Of a DNA stretch of 64,000 bases, positions 52,938-64,000 are shown in pieces (the stretch's first letter is position 1; the number at the start of each line of letters is the position of its first letter). Below the pieces are notes generated by a model. It saw only the letters and a program-made list of their open reading frames with translations, searched no databases and was not told where the DNA came from. Location of the stretch: NCBI GenBank assembly GCA_963575745.1, contig CAUYUJ010006491.1, forward strand, positions 372,942 through 436,941. Direction: 5' to 3'. This DNA is from Prorocentrum cordatum (lineage: Eukaryota > Sar > Dinophyceae > Prorocentrales > Prorocentraceae). The position numbers were made by a program, and so were the translations under genes.

Positions 52938-52999
52938 TTTGGGCCACATGCGAACCCTACCCCTACCCCCCACGATTTCTGAGGGGGTTCGCATGTGGC
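52938..52999. repeat. strong hairpin (GGGCCACATGCGAACCC)
   Basis: GGGCCACATGCGAACCC and GGGTTCGCATGTGGCCC pair perfectly across a ~27-bp loop. It separates the methyltransferase-like tail from the integrase. Confidence 0.8.
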
Positions 53000-53960
53000 C
53001 CCCTGATAACGGCGCTAGCCTCCCCACTTGCGCAAGAGGAGTCGGAGCAACGAGGGCCGATTCGTCAGGGACCGACTCGGCTTCAAATTAGGCTCTCCAT
53101 CCTTGACGGCAAGACCGTACCGACACAGGCGAGTCAGGAGGGGAAAAAGCACACAGACACAATGAATCGTCGATTCCCAGGAAAATGTGGGAACATATGG
53201 GAAGTGGGGGGGAAGACAAAAACCCAGAACATATAAGAACCTATGGGGAATCTTTTTATTTGTGTGTGTGTGTTTGTTTGTGTGTCCTGGGGCCCCTAGG
53301 CACTCCCGAAGCTATCCCTTTCCTGCTCATGACTTCCCGAACGCAGGCGAGCTCCCACTTGCTTGCCCCCCTGGGATGCTCCGGGATGCCCCCCCCTGGT
53401 TTGGCCAAGTGGAACTCGACAACGCGCATGCGGGGCGCCATGCGTCGAGGACCGGCCTGCTCGGATTCCTTTAACTTTCCCTCTCGGGGGCGGAAAAGAG
53501 GGGGGTGATGACTAGGGGGGGGTGGATATCATGTCGTGGGCCATGATATTTCCCCAGATTTCATGGCGCCTGTTCTTGTTTCATTACGTCCCTGGTCCCC
53601 CCGCTGGGCCGCGCACATGCCGCCGGTCATGATTTGCACCCCCCCCTCTTGGACACCCGCCTCTTGGCCGCTCCCGACCCTCGGACATCTTCTTTCAGCT
53701 GGGCCTCCGAGCACCTCAGACCGGCAGGAACAGGCGCGACATGATGACCACCTCGGGTTAATTTCGCTCCAAATTCATCAACCAGCTCGCTACCCGGAGT
53801 CCGTAGAGAGGTCGTACCCCGTCCTGAGATCGATGCTCTTGGACACCGGGAAACCCTGACCACCCAAACTCGCGGCACCTCGAGGAACGGAAAACAGCTC
53901 GAGCATTAGCTTTCGGCCCAGAACCGTCAGCCACTCCTGAATCGACCTATTGTAGTGGCC
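52960..53960 (-). pseudogene. methyltransferase-like module of the copia-like element
   Basis: Motifs in order on the minus strand: LMLELFSVPRGAA at about 53,915 (motif I position), KSIDLRTGYDLSTD, then PEVVIMS at about 53,740 (the segment leading to the PPC motif, here shifted), then EHPRGASKWELACVREV at about 53,380 (ENV/EHP motif VI position), then after an introner-like insertion CRYGLAVKDGEPNLKPSRSL with TN at about 53,060 (C.FG...KPT..TN tail). The spacing from EHP to CRYG is restored if the insertion is removed. Resembles C5-methyltransferase-like domains known in dinoflagellate retroelements. Broken by at least two frame changes and the lost PPC. Confidence 0.6.
53134..53300 (-). mobile_element. 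introner-like repeat, copy 2, inside the methyltransferase-like module
   Basis: Begins TCAGGAGGGGAAAAAGCACA and ends TTTGTGTGTCCTGGGGCCCC. It separates GIASGV from LCRYG; without it the family spacing GxxxxV..xxCxxG is recovered. Splice-like borders are degraded in this copy (CTGACTCG instead of CTGAAG). Confidence 0.75.
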
Positions 53961-54000
53961 TCCGGCCAGTGCCGCCGATCCGGGGCGCTCCGGGTGCCTG
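53310..54000. other. non-repetitive core of the element upstream of the GAC array
   Basis: Contains motif I, motif IV and EHP regions described for the methyltransferase-like module. No plus-strand gene recognised. Confidence 0.5.
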
Positions 54001-54004
54001 TGGA

Positions 54005-55325
<1,321 letters not shown>

Positions 55326-55329
55326 AGCG

Positions 55330-57070
55330 AAGCTTGAGCGAGCTCAAGCCCACGCTCTTAGAAACTCACACGCCGGATCGGCGGATTTCTGAGAGCGCCT
55401 CATCTTGCGCAGAGACTTGCCCCCCACCCCACCCCGACCTTCAGAACCGAGTCCCGGACCTCCCTGGGAACGTGGCACGAGAGCTTCTCAGGAACCGAAT
55501 GTCAAAGCACTCACAGATTTGGCCCAAGAGTGTAAATCCCTTCAACTGGAGAGCTGGTCCCGATCGCATCTGGAGTCCATGCCGAAGAGCCCGGCGGAGT
55601 CAGGTTGGTAGTCGCCCCAGTCGATCCGGGCGGAGGTGCCCACACCTCTACGGCCACGTCGTGATGGGAGGAGGTCCGGAGGGCCTCGTGCACCTGTCGA
55701 GCGCAGGAGTCATTTGGTAACGCGTCCTAGAGAACTCCTGAGGCTCCTCGACGTTGAATACGAACAAGCCCTCGAACCCAATCCCCTAAACTGGAATCGG
55801 AACGAACCGCGAGATAGCATGTGACCTTGGCCAGGAATTGCTCCTTTTCCCTGGGAGACAGAACCTGGCCCACCCACCCTCTTTCCCCCGCAATTTTATC
55901 CAGGGAGGCGGCGGCGCCCGTTGCGCTGTCCCACCAGACTGGCAGGGCCCGACAGGATCTGTCTCGGTGAGCTTTGCCGATCCTGCCCGCTGGCAGGCTC
56001 GGGCACTGAGGGGGGCTCGGCCCACTGCCGATCTTTGTCTCTCGCAGCTGGGAGGTCCAGGCCACGGAGGCGGCCCTCCAGACAAGGTGGTGGACCGACT
56101 CCCGTTCAACTGGACTGCAGCTGCTGTTGGGGCTCCGGGTTCCCCGCACATTCCTGCATTCCTCGATCCCTCCTTCCTCCTTAAACTGATCTGCTGGGTC
56201 CTGGCTCAGTCGTTCTTGCTCACGCGGCGATGGATGGCCCCCGCCATTTTGGCGACAGCCTTGTTGTTGGCCTGCAGGGCCTCCGTGAGCTGGCTCATCT
56301 CGGTTGCCGCCGTCCAGGCTCCCGCGTTCGAGGTGTCGGTCTTCTTTTGGGGATGATTGGCCTTCTTGAGCGGGTCATAGGGCCCATTCTCCATCTGCTC
56401 GCGCATCTCCTTGCGAGCCAGACGATCCGCCTTCCGCTGAAGCCGTGCCGCACGCTCCTCTCGGTCAGCGAACGGGTCCACAGTCGCTGCACTTGGCCCA
56501 CTTGACGCACTGGTTCTCCCTCCCGGTGTGTGCCCACAGCGGGTGTCCCTGCTCCAGCTGGTCAGGCTGGACCACCTCCTGGCGGATCTCCTCGAGCGTC
56601 GCGGCTGGATGCTTGGCGATCGTGAAGGCCGAGAGATTGACCGTCAGGCGCTTCCACGCTTCGTAGGCAATGTTCACTGCCCGCGCTGTCGTGGCGGCTT
56701 CTGTCGTAGACGAGCCCAGGCTCTCGTCGGCAGCCGGTATCTCCTCCCAGCTGGTATTCATCTTCTCGCTGAACCTCACGGTTGGACGTGGGGTCCCTGG
56801 AGACCCGCGGCGTTCTTCCCTTATCAGGCTAGGAGACCGTCTCGTCACGTGTCCTGGCGGTCCTTGACGACTCGAGGACTCTGACAGAGGGGCCGGGACG
56901 GGTCAGTTTTGCTCGAGCCCAGAGGTCCTATTGATGTCGAGCTTGAGCATCTCTCTCGTGATGCGCCTCCTAGCTTCTTCCTTGTCGCCTCCTGGGTAGC
57001 ACTCCTCTGCCTGCTTCGCCTCCTCGTCGCCTCCTCGGTGAGTCTCCTTCTCCTGCTTCTCTTCCTTCCC
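55330..57070 (-). pseudogene. linker region of the copia-like polyprotein
   Basis: Minus-strand frames carry non-repetitive peptide: a charged helix ADREERAARLQRKADRLARK (about 56,470), a segment with HPLWAHTGRENQCVKWAKCSDCG (split here: WAHTGRENQC and VKWAKCSDCG, about 56,530) resembling the C..C zinc-binding spacer of dinoflagellate retroelements, and LSPREKEQFLAKVTCYLAVR (about 55,830). Frames change between these parts. The ~370 bp nearest 55330 contain no recognised motif. Confidence 0.45.
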
Positions 57071-57075
57071 CTTCT

Positions 57076-57666
57076 TCATGTAGGGATCTGTCCAACCCCG
57101 TGCCCCCGTTCCCGACACTTCCCCACAGGGTCTGGGTCAGAGAGGCTCGCGCCTGCTGATGAGCAACGACTCTGAGGAGGGGAGACCGCGGTCAGGAGAT
57201 GCACGTCCTCCGCCTCGACTTTGAAAAGGACCGGGCACTTCATTCCGCCCTTCGTCACGGGCACCATTGCCTCGCTAATCACCCTCGAGCGTCCGCCGAT
57301 GCCTCGGGCCGACGCCTCTGTGAGGATGTCCCAGCCGCGCAGCTCGGCCAACTGCTGCTCGCCCACGAGAACCTGGCTGGCGGCGGTGTCCACCATGCCC
57401 TCCAGCTCCTCGAACTTGAGTTCGATGAGGAAGACCTCGGCCAGGGTCTTGGCCCCCTCGACGATCATCATGCACAGCTATTCGATCCTCACACAGCCCA
57501 CGAGGTAGGTGGGGTCGCCGTCCGGGCTGGCCGCCACGTACAAGGAGCCCTGACCTCCCTTGTCCCAGCAAGTATTGTCCGTCGATTGCCCAGCATTGGT
57601 CTTAAGCTTGTACGGATTGGTGCATTGCTTCCGCCAGTGGCCCTTCCGACTGCAGAGTTGGCGCAC
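57076..57666 (-). pseudogene. zinc knuckle and aspartic protease of the copia-like element
   Basis: LCSRKGHWRKQC at about 57,650 is a CCHC knuckle with the first Cys displaced or lost. About 65 codons later, EGMVDTAASQVLVG carries the protease active-site Asp (57388-57390) as D-T-A instead of D-T-G, followed by GWDILTEASARGIGG, ISEAMVPVTKGG and VEAEDVHLL, the flap and C-terminal part of this protease type. DTA in place of DTG is also seen in related dinoflagellate elements from memory, so it need not mean inactivity. A frame change separates knuckle and protease. Confidence 0.65.
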
Positions 57667-57857
57667 CTCGTCTTCTCCTTCTGGCGGCTAATGCTCAGCC
57701 GCTGCCGACCTGGACGAGGAGCTGCTTGACCTCCCGCCCGCTTGGAAGCGAAGAAGTCCCGATCCCGAGCGATCGCCTTCTTGAGCTCTCGTGACTCGGT
57801 CTACTTTCTGGGCTTGCCCACCATGCCTAAGCGACCACACCCCTAACCCTGCGTCTT

Positions 57858-58335
57858 CTACCGCACGTCCATCCTCGTCAGTCCCTTCTTGATGGATTCC
57901 ATTTTTTCTTCACCCTGGATGACCGGCAGCAGGTTCATCGCGTTCTGCTCCGGCAATCCGGTGCCATTCTGCAAGTACTGAACCGGAACAACGTCGAGGA
58001 TGTCCAATCCGTGGCGCCGGGCGTTCCTGATCTCCACACCACGTCTCATCACGAATTGGGTGTATGCCTCACCCGAGCGCAGCTCGGTATCTTCCAAGCC
58101 TACCCTAAAGGCCTCCTTGGCCTCGTCTCCGCCCTGGTCGCCGCGCTCTCTCGAACGAGTAGAGGGTCTCCGGCCAGCTCGCCCAGGTAGTGGAGAAGCC
58201 GCTCCTGTAGGTCTGCTGGCAAGCCGTCGAGGACCTTGCCCGCCTGCTGCTCTGGTGCAGGGCCCGTCCCTCGGATCCACCGCTTGAGCTGGACCGGCCA
58301 CGAGACCAGCCTCTCGAATCCCGGCCCAGGCTGGG
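57858..58335 (-). pseudogene. gag core of the copia-like element
   Basis: RLVSWPVQLKRWIRGTGPAP and KVLDGLPADLQERLLHYLGE lie in one frame (about 58,310-58,170). LRSGEAYTQFVMRRGVEI, RRHGLDILDVVPVQYL and GLPEQNAMNLLPV followed by RMDVR lie in another (about 58,100-57,860). Together they match the gag core of dinoflagellate copia-like elements (GESYxQFVxRRxxEI, RRHGLDI, LPEQxxMNLL). One frameshift separates the two halves. Confidence 0.65.
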
Positions 58336-58384
58336 GATCCCGGATGTTCGACGGCCTCCGGCCCCTGTGCCCGAGCCGCTCTCC

Positions 58385-58692
58385 GTCGGATGAGGAGGAA
58401 GAGGAGGAAGAGGAGGAGGAGGAGGAGGAGAAGGAGGAGGATGAAGAGGAGGAGGAGGAGGAGTAGGAGGAGGAGGAGGAGGAGGAGGAGGGAGGAGGGA
58501 GGAGGAGGAGGAGGAGGAGGAGGAGAGGAGGAGGAGGAGAGAGGAGGAGGAGGAGGAGGAGGAGAGGAGGAGGAGGAGGAGGAGGAGGATGGAGGATTAG
58601 GAGGAGAAGGAGGAGGAGGAGGAGGAGGAGGAGGAGGACGAGGAGGAAGAGGGGAGGAAGAGAAGGAAAAGGAACAGGAGGAGGAGGACGCT
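58385..58692 (+). repeat. (GGA)n microsatellite inside gag
   Basis: Near-perfect GGA/GAG triplets with GAA and GAT interruptions, inserted or expanded within the gag region. Confidence 0.95.
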
Positions 58693-58888
58693 TCCAGGAA
58701 ACCTCTGCTGCACGCCGCGCCCGTGGCGGCACGGGCCGCTGCCCGCGCCTCGGCCGCGCTCCGCGGAGGCCCCCTGGCCGGGCGGCCGGCGGCTGGCCGC
58801 CCCCGGCGGCCGGGGCTGCGCGAGCCGCGGCGGCGGGGGCCCGCCCTCGCGCTGGCCGTGGCCGTCGGCACTGCTGCCGTGGCCCCTG
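58693..58888 (-). pseudogene. middle part of gag, GC-rich
   Basis: A minus-strand Ala/Arg/Pro-rich open stretch between the GGA tract and introner-like copy 3; no motif, assigned to gag by position only. Confidence 0.3.
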
Positions 58889-59056
58889 TCAGGAGGGGAA
58901 AAAACACACAGACACAATGAATCGTCGACTCCCCAGAAAATATAGGAAATATGGGAAGTGTGGGGGGGGGGGAAGACAAAAGCCCAGAAAAGATGGGAAA
59001 GTAGGGGGAATCTGTTGATTTGTGTGTATTTGTTTGTGTGTCCCAGGGTCCCTTCA
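58889..59056 (-). mobile_element. introner-like repeat, copy 3
   Basis: On the minus strand it begins GGTGAAGGGACCCTGGGACA, a GT-type donor context, and ends TTTTTTCCCCTCCTGACAG, a pyrimidine tract plus AG. This copy has the best-looking splice borders. Confidence 0.75.
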
Positions 59057-59240
59057 CCCTGGCCGTGCCGCCGGCGTCCGCGTCCGGGCCGTCGGGAGTG
59101 GCGGCTGCCTGGGAGCCTGCAGGGTGGCCTGGCTCGGTGCCGTCCAGCTCGACGGGATCGAGCATCTTCCCCAGCTTCACCAGTCCCAGGCGCCCTGGTG
59201 CCCGCGCCAGCTCCACGCTCCACGATCAGCTGCATGCTCT

Positions 59241-59402
59241 TCAGGAGGGAAAGAAACACAGACACAATTAATCGTCGATTCCCCAGAAAATATGGGACAA
59301 TATGGGAAGTGGGGGGCGAGACAAAGACCCAAGAAAAGATGGGAGAATATGGGGAATCTGTTGATTTGTGTGTATTTGTTTGTGTGTCCCAGGGTCCCTT
59401 CA
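59241..59402 (-). mobile_element. introner-like repeat, copy 4
   Basis: Minus strand: GGTGAAGGGACCCTGGGACA ... TTTCTTTCCCTCCTGAAG. The 5-bp TGAAG occurs at both edges, as expected for a short target duplication. Confidence 0.75.
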
Positions 59403-59586
59403 CCCTGGCCGTGCCGCCGGCGTCTGCGTCCGGGCCGTCGGGAGTGGCGGCTGCTCGGGAGCCTGGACGGTGGCCCGGCTCGGTGGCGTCCAGCTCGACG
59501 GGATCGAGCATCCTCCCCAGCTTCACCAGTCCCAGGCGCCCCGGTGCCCGCGCCAGCTCCACGCTCCACGATCAGCTGCATGTTCT

Positions 59587-59748
59587 TCAGGAGGGAAAGG
59601 AACACAGACACAATTAATCGTCGACTCCCAGGAGAATATTGGAAAATATGGGAAGTGGGGGGCGAGACAAAAAACCAAGAAAATATGGGGAAATATGCGG
59701 AATCCTTTTATTTGTGTGTATTTATTTGTGTGTCCTGGAGTCCCTTCA
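59587..59748 (-). mobile_element. introner-like repeat, copy 5
   Basis: Minus strand: ACTGAAGGGACTCCAGGACA ... TCCTTTCCCTCCTGAAG. The edges again share TGAAG. It would need a GA donor to be spliced, a donor type reported in dinoflagellates. Confidence 0.7.
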
Positions 59749-59749
59749 G

Positions 59750-59793
59750 TTCTGGACTGCTCGCCCAGGGGTCTCCTGCTCCCTGGAGTGGGC

Positions 59794-59829
<36 letters not shown>

Positions 59830-59971
59830 CTGCTGGTGCTGCTGCTGCTGCGGGTTGAGCTCCCGCGGGGGCTCCTGTCTCCGCGCTCGTCGCGGCCTGC
59901 GGAGGTCCTGTCTCCGCCCCCAGCGGTGTTGTCTGCTCTGCCGCCAGAGGTGTCGTCTGCGCTGCCGCCAC
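59750..59971 (-). pseudogene. gag N-terminus of the copia-like element
   Basis: A minus-strand open stretch with a Thr/Pro-rich start, a poly-Ala part from a CTG repeat, and GPLQGAGDPWASSPEL. GDPW motifs are common near the start of dinoflagellate copia-like gag proteins. The frame begins beside the candidate 5' LTR, with no Met seen at the start. Confidence 0.5.
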
Positions 59972-60085
59972 GATCGGATCGAGAGGGGACGAGAGAGGCG
60001 CCAGAGGGGAGTCTGGGTGGACGATGGGCCCTCTCGCTCCTGAGGTTTTGCAGACTTGAACCGTAACGGATACAGAGTATTCAGC
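59969..60085 (-). repeat. 117-bp direct repeat, candidate 5' LTR
   Basis: Partner of 51470-51586. Shared landmarks: CACGATCGGATCGAGAG, CGATGGGCCCTCTC, TTGCAGACTTGA and TATTCAGC. No primer-binding site was identified between it and gag. Confidence 0.55.
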
Positions 60086-60089
60086 GCAA

Positions 60090-60834
60090 GGAAGCCCTTG
60101 ATATCATTGGGACCTCCAAGGGTAGGAGGATTGTGATACATAAGACATTCCCACCATTTCTCCAGGCCTCGGAAGAAATTAGAGACCACCATGCCACATT
60201 CATCTGTCAATCCCCCCCCAATGATCAAAGTTGGCGTTGGGTGGAATGAGTTGCTCTTCGATCGCAGTCTGCCCCGCGCAAGCCAACTTAGAATTTTGGG
60301 GAGAGGGGAAGTGTCCACCAATTGTTCCCCTCAATCATCTCCCTCGTCTCCCAGATCACGGCTCACTGCGTGAGCGCGCCTGTCGCAGGCTGACTCATGA
60401 GTCATGAGAGGGTCCTGGCTTGCCTGCCACACCGCCATTTTGCGCTGCAGTGAGATTCGGCGAGGGCGCTCTTCCCCTCCGCAAGTTAACCAGCAGCAGA
60501 GACAGCGGTGAAGGTCGTCCCTGCTTCGGAGGGATTTAGGGGAAATGGTGCAGCAAGGAGATCAAGGTCCACTTCAGCGACTCGGTGATCATCTTCGGCC
60601 CGATCGCGCCCGATTGGAGTACCGATGCTGTGCGGGCCGCAGTCTAGCCACGGGCGGGAGTCGGGCAGTGCATTTCTACAGTGCTTACTTCAACGTGCAT
60701 GCGTGCGTCATTGGTCCTGTCTTCCTTCGTTCTGTGGCATCAGCAGGCGTTTCATGTCATCCAGCCAAGCCCTGCCATCTTGCCAGCGCAACATCGATGT
60801 GCGTGGAGGATGCTTAAGCCGAGCTTCTTGAAGT
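60090..60834. other. no recognised gene
   Basis: Moderate-GC single-copy sequence flanking the copia-like element. Confidence 0.45.
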
Positions 60835-61130
60835 CTTCCTGAAGACTTCTTTGAAGCCTCTTCGTGTCCTATCGGGGTCTTCTTGGGGTCTCTTGGAGGC
60901 CTCATGGGGTTACGTTGGGGGTCTCGGGACTCTCTTGAGCACGATCGCTCAATCGAGCCGCCCTGGACAGTGTTGGTGGAATCACATTGGGAGCGCGTGG
61001 AGAGGTCTTGGGGCTATCTTGGAGCCATGTTAGGTTGGTCATTGGATTTCTTGCAGAGTCCTTGATCCATCTCGGGCTGTTCTTCGGTAGTCTTGGGCGG
61101 TCCTGAATGTCTGCTTGGGCCTTCTGAGGC
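60835..61130 (+). repeat. decayed CTTGGGG minisatellite
   Basis: TCTTCTTGGGGTCTCTTGGA, GGTCTTGGGGCTATCTTGGA and similar; same family as 390-1010 and 6560-7665. Confidence 0.7.
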
Positions 61131-61181
61131 TCCCTGAAGCCACCTTGAACGGAAAAACTTCGGAAACGGACTTGGCTGCGT

Positions 61182-61512
<331 letters not shown>

Positions 61513-61654
61513 AGGTTGTGGTTATTGTTGTCGTTGTTGGATGTTAGTTACTAAACACTTATTGTTGTTGGACCCCTTGAAGGCGCCCTGGCGCTCTCGC
61601 CGAGGCGCCGGCTACATGTTCATTGAAAATGAGGCTCACGCTCGAACGGCTTGG

Positions 61655-62720
61655 GGGACCGCCAAAACCGCACCCCCAACAACAACGCTCCCGCTCGAGA
61701 CCGTCTCCCTTTTTTACTCAGGGCTGGTGTTCTTGCTCTCCGCCGAAAGCCGCCGTCCTAACAAAACCAGCGCTCCCGCTCGAGACCTCCTCCCGCTTTA
61801 CTTGGACTGGCGCGCCAGTTTTTCTCTCACAGGCGCAGGCGGAGCTCCTCCTCGCCGCCGAAAACCGCCGCCCCGACAAAACCAGCGCTCACGCCCGAGA
61901 GTTCCTTCCGTTTTGCGCTCGACTTGTGCCCAACTCTCTTTTGAATTTGCGGCGCTCCCAGCAAGAACAACGCTCCCGCTCGAGATTGTCTTTTCTTTTT
62001 CCTGAAGACGGTGCTGTTCCTCGCCGCCGACAACCCCCGTCCCGACAAAACCACGGCTCCCGCTCGATGCTTCCTCCCTTTTTACTCAAGGCGGTGTTTC
62101 TCCTCGCCGCCGAAAACCGCCGCCCCGACAAAACCAGCGCTCCCGCCCGAGACTTCCTTCCGTTTTACGTTGGATTGGCGCCCTATTCTCTTTTGAATTG
62201 GCGCCGCCCCCAGCAAGAACAACGCTCCCGCTCGAGATGTCCTGTCTTTTTCCTGAAGACGGTGCTGTTCCTCGCCGCCGACAACCCCCGTCCCGACAAA
62301 ACCACGGCTCCCGCTCGATGCTTCCTCCCTTTTTACTCAAGGCGGTGTTTCTCCTCGCCGCCGAAAACCGCCGCCCCGACAAAACCAGCGCTCCCGCCCG
62401 AGACTTCCTTCCGTTTTACGTTGGATTGGCGCCCTATTCTCTTTTGAATTGGCGCCGCCCCCAGCAAGAACAACGCTCCCGCTCGAGATGTCTTGTCTTT
62501 TTCCTGAAGACGGTGCTGTTCCTCGCCGCCGACAGCCCTCGTCTCGACAAAACCACGGCTCCCGCTCGATGCTTCCTCCTTTCTTACTCAAGGCGGTGTT
62601 TCTCCTCGCCGCCGAAAGCAGCCGTCTCAACAAAACCAGCGTTCCCGCTGGAGAATTCGTTTTGTTTTACGCTGGGCTATCGCCCTCCTCTCCTCAGCAT
62701 TGGTTTCGCTCCCAGCAACA
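61655..62720 (+). repeat. tandem repeat with ~85-bp unit and 251-bp higher-order unit
   Basis: Each basic unit has (A/C)CGCTCCCGCTCGAGA or GCGCTCCCGCCCGAGAC, a CTTCCTTCCGTTTTAC or TTTTTCCTGAAG part, and CTCGCCGCCGA(A/C)AACC. Three basic units form a 251-bp block; the blocks starting near 61985, 62236 and 62487 are almost identical. Frames through it are open on both strands because 251 bp shifts phase and stops are rare. Confidence 0.9.
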
Positions 62721-63300
62721 ACCGCAGCCCTGCTCGAGACTTCCTCCCTTTCTAATCTGGGCCAGGTCCTTGCCTCACCGCCGACAGTCCCCATCCCCAT
62801 CAAGGCAATCCTGTCGTTCGATACTTCCTTGTGCTTTACCCTTCGCTGGGGTTCCACTGGCGGTCTCGCATCGGCGCAGCAAGGCGCGGGCATGTGTTTT
62901 CGAGGCGGGATATGTTGAAATTCCTCGGAGGAAGTGTTTGCAAGACCTCATTGGGTGGGAGATCTGGGAATGGGAATAACGGACCCCGCTATAGAGCAGA
63001 AGTCCACCATGATGTGGATGGTTATCATGGTGGTCGCATGCTTCGTGTGGAAACATCGCGCATGAGGGTAAACTGATTGTTGTTGTTGCTGCTGCTGCTG
63101 CTGCTGCTGTTGTTGTTGTTGAATATTATTACTTCTAAAGAAATATTATTGTTGAGACCCCTGGTGCGCGACCCCCCTCCAAAACCTAGGCCGCAGCCTC
63201 ATTTCCTTCATTTTCTAGCGAAAGCTTCAGAAAAGTGGATTGTCACCGGATCCGGTTGTTTTGTTGTAATCCGTTTTCCCTTGCAAAAAACACTATAAAA
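62721..63300. other. no recognised gene; short GTT/GCT run
   Basis: (TGT/TGC)n at 63077-63120. Otherwise non-repetitive, falling GC toward the end. Confidence 0.5.
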
Positions 63301-63304
63301 TGAA

Positions 63305-63900
63305 AATTCTTGTTCTTACTTGATCAAATTGCAAGAATCCCTTGCAAAAAATAAGGTAAAGTGGACATTCGTGCGCGCAAGACGAAATCCTTCCAAAACC
63401 TTAGGTTTCGTAACGATTTTAACATAAAAACATCAAAAACCCAATGGTTTTTTAAGAAAAAATTGTCAAAATGTCCTTCCGCGCGCGCTGTCCGAATCCC
63501 ACAAAACCAATGGTTTTTCAACATTTATGTTACATGAGCTCGCGCGAGCTACTTTTTCTTGTTCTAACATAATCAAATTTCAATAATCCCTTGCAAAAAA
63601 TAAGGTAAAGTGGACATTCGCGCGCGCAAGACGAAATCCTTCCAGAACCTTAGGTTTCGTAACGATTTCAACATAAAAACATCAAAAACCCAATGGTTTT
63701 TCAAAAAAAAATGTCCAAATTTCATCCCGCGCGCGCTGTCCGACTCCTACAAAACCAATGGTTTTTCAACATTTATGTTACATGAGCTCGCGCGAGCTAC
63801 TTTTTCTTGTTCTAACATAATCAAATTTCAATACTCCCTTGCAAAAAAAAGTAAAGTGGACATTCGCGCGCGCAAGACCAACAAAAAACACGACGATCTC
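63305..63900 (+). repeat. ~245-bp AT-rich tandem repeat, 2.4 copies
   Basis: Units begin near 63305, 63556 and 63801 with CTTGTTCTAACATAATCAAA-like sequence. They share CCCTTGCAAAAAATAAGG, GTGGACATTCGCGCGCGCAA, CCAATGGTTTTT and GAGCTCGCGCGAGCTACTTT; the last is a palindrome. The third copy stops at about 63885. Confidence 0.9.
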
Positions 63901-63924
63901 AGGAACTTGCCCCAAAAATGTGAC

Positions 63925-63986
63925 CAACTCCGCTCTCTCTGTCTCTCTCTCTGTCTGCTCTCTGTCTCTCTCTCTGTCTGTCTGTG
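63925..63986 (+). repeat. CTCTGT/CT microsatellite
   Basis: (CTCTGTCT)n-type run close to the window end. Confidence 0.9.
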
Positions 63987-64000
63987 TCATGTATTGTATG

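Larger units (their letters stand above)
59057..59748 (-). repeat. 346-bp tandem duplication of gag exon plus introner-like repeat
   Basis: 59057-59402 and 59403-59748 are head-to-tail copies, each a ~184-bp coding-like segment (minus strand: GLVKLGKMLDPVELDGTEPG in one copy, GRMLDPVELDATEPG in the other) followed on its 5' side by one introner-like copy. Differences are few, so the duplication is younger than the element. Confidence 0.85.

Noticed and set aside
58390-59216. Plus-strand poly-Glu/poly-Gly frames over the gag region
   Set aside because: Produced by the GGA tract; the meaningful coding remnants are on the minus strand.
59746-60321. Gln-rich minus-strand frame as a distinct Q-rich protein
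   Set aside because: The Gln run is one reading of the CTG repeat; the frame with the GDPW motif fits gag better.

Overview
The window looks like nuclear DNA from a dinoflagellate, probably a GC-rich species. No operons, bacterial ribosome-binding sites or recognisable rRNA/tRNA genes were seen. Most of the 64 kb is simple repeats, minisatellites, short inverted-repeat elements and broken retroelements. The lineage call rests on four things: retroelement protein families typical of dinoflagellates, short repeats that behave like introners, a possible GC-AG intron, and one 12-nt match to the 3' end of the dinoflagellate spliced leader. The genus was not determined.

Layout. 0-9 kb: degenerate CTTGGG-type minisatellites, a ~90-bp tandem array split by an introner-like insertion (3.2 kb), one unrecognised minus-strand ORF (3.3-4.4 kb), two foldback elements and a decayed RNase H (8.0-8.3 kb). 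9-14 kb: octanucleotide arrays (GGGCTATA and GGGTGCCC), an array of palindromes and a 75-bp coding-like repeat. 14-20 kb: microsatellites and dispersed repeats. 20.1-23.3 kb: a broken plus-strand retroelement with RNase H, a methyltransferase-like module and a tyrosine recombinase, flanked by GGA and ATG repeats. 23.3-25.7 kb: a long degenerate ATG/GAT array. 26-33 kb: four inverted-repeat families and an unrecognised ORF of lower GC (28.4-29.0 kb). 33.5-35.2 kb: a large palindrome. 36-42 kb: minisatellites and sequence with no recognised gene. 42.2-46.2 kb: three copies of one inverted-repeat transposon family with 8-bp target-site duplications; one copy carries 1.4 kb of simple repeats. 47.1 and 51.7 kb: two copies of a TA-flanked MITE. 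48.3-49.5 kb: the best gene candidate, a voltage-sensor-domain protein. 51.5-60.1 kb: a decayed minus-strand copia-like element (gag, zinc knuckle, protease, methyltransferase-like module, integrase) bracketed by 117-bp direct repeats and filled with later insertions. 60-64 kb: GTA repeats, a 251-bp higher-order repeat and a ~245-bp AT-rich repeat.

Taken together, almost everything identifiable is mobile or formerly mobile, and insertions are nested. The two most informative points are that two unrelated retroelements both carry a methyltransferase-like module, and that several short elements can be delimited by target-site duplications or by comparison with repeat copies lacking the insertion. 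All calls come from reading the sequence and remembered family motifs; no alignment or database search was run.
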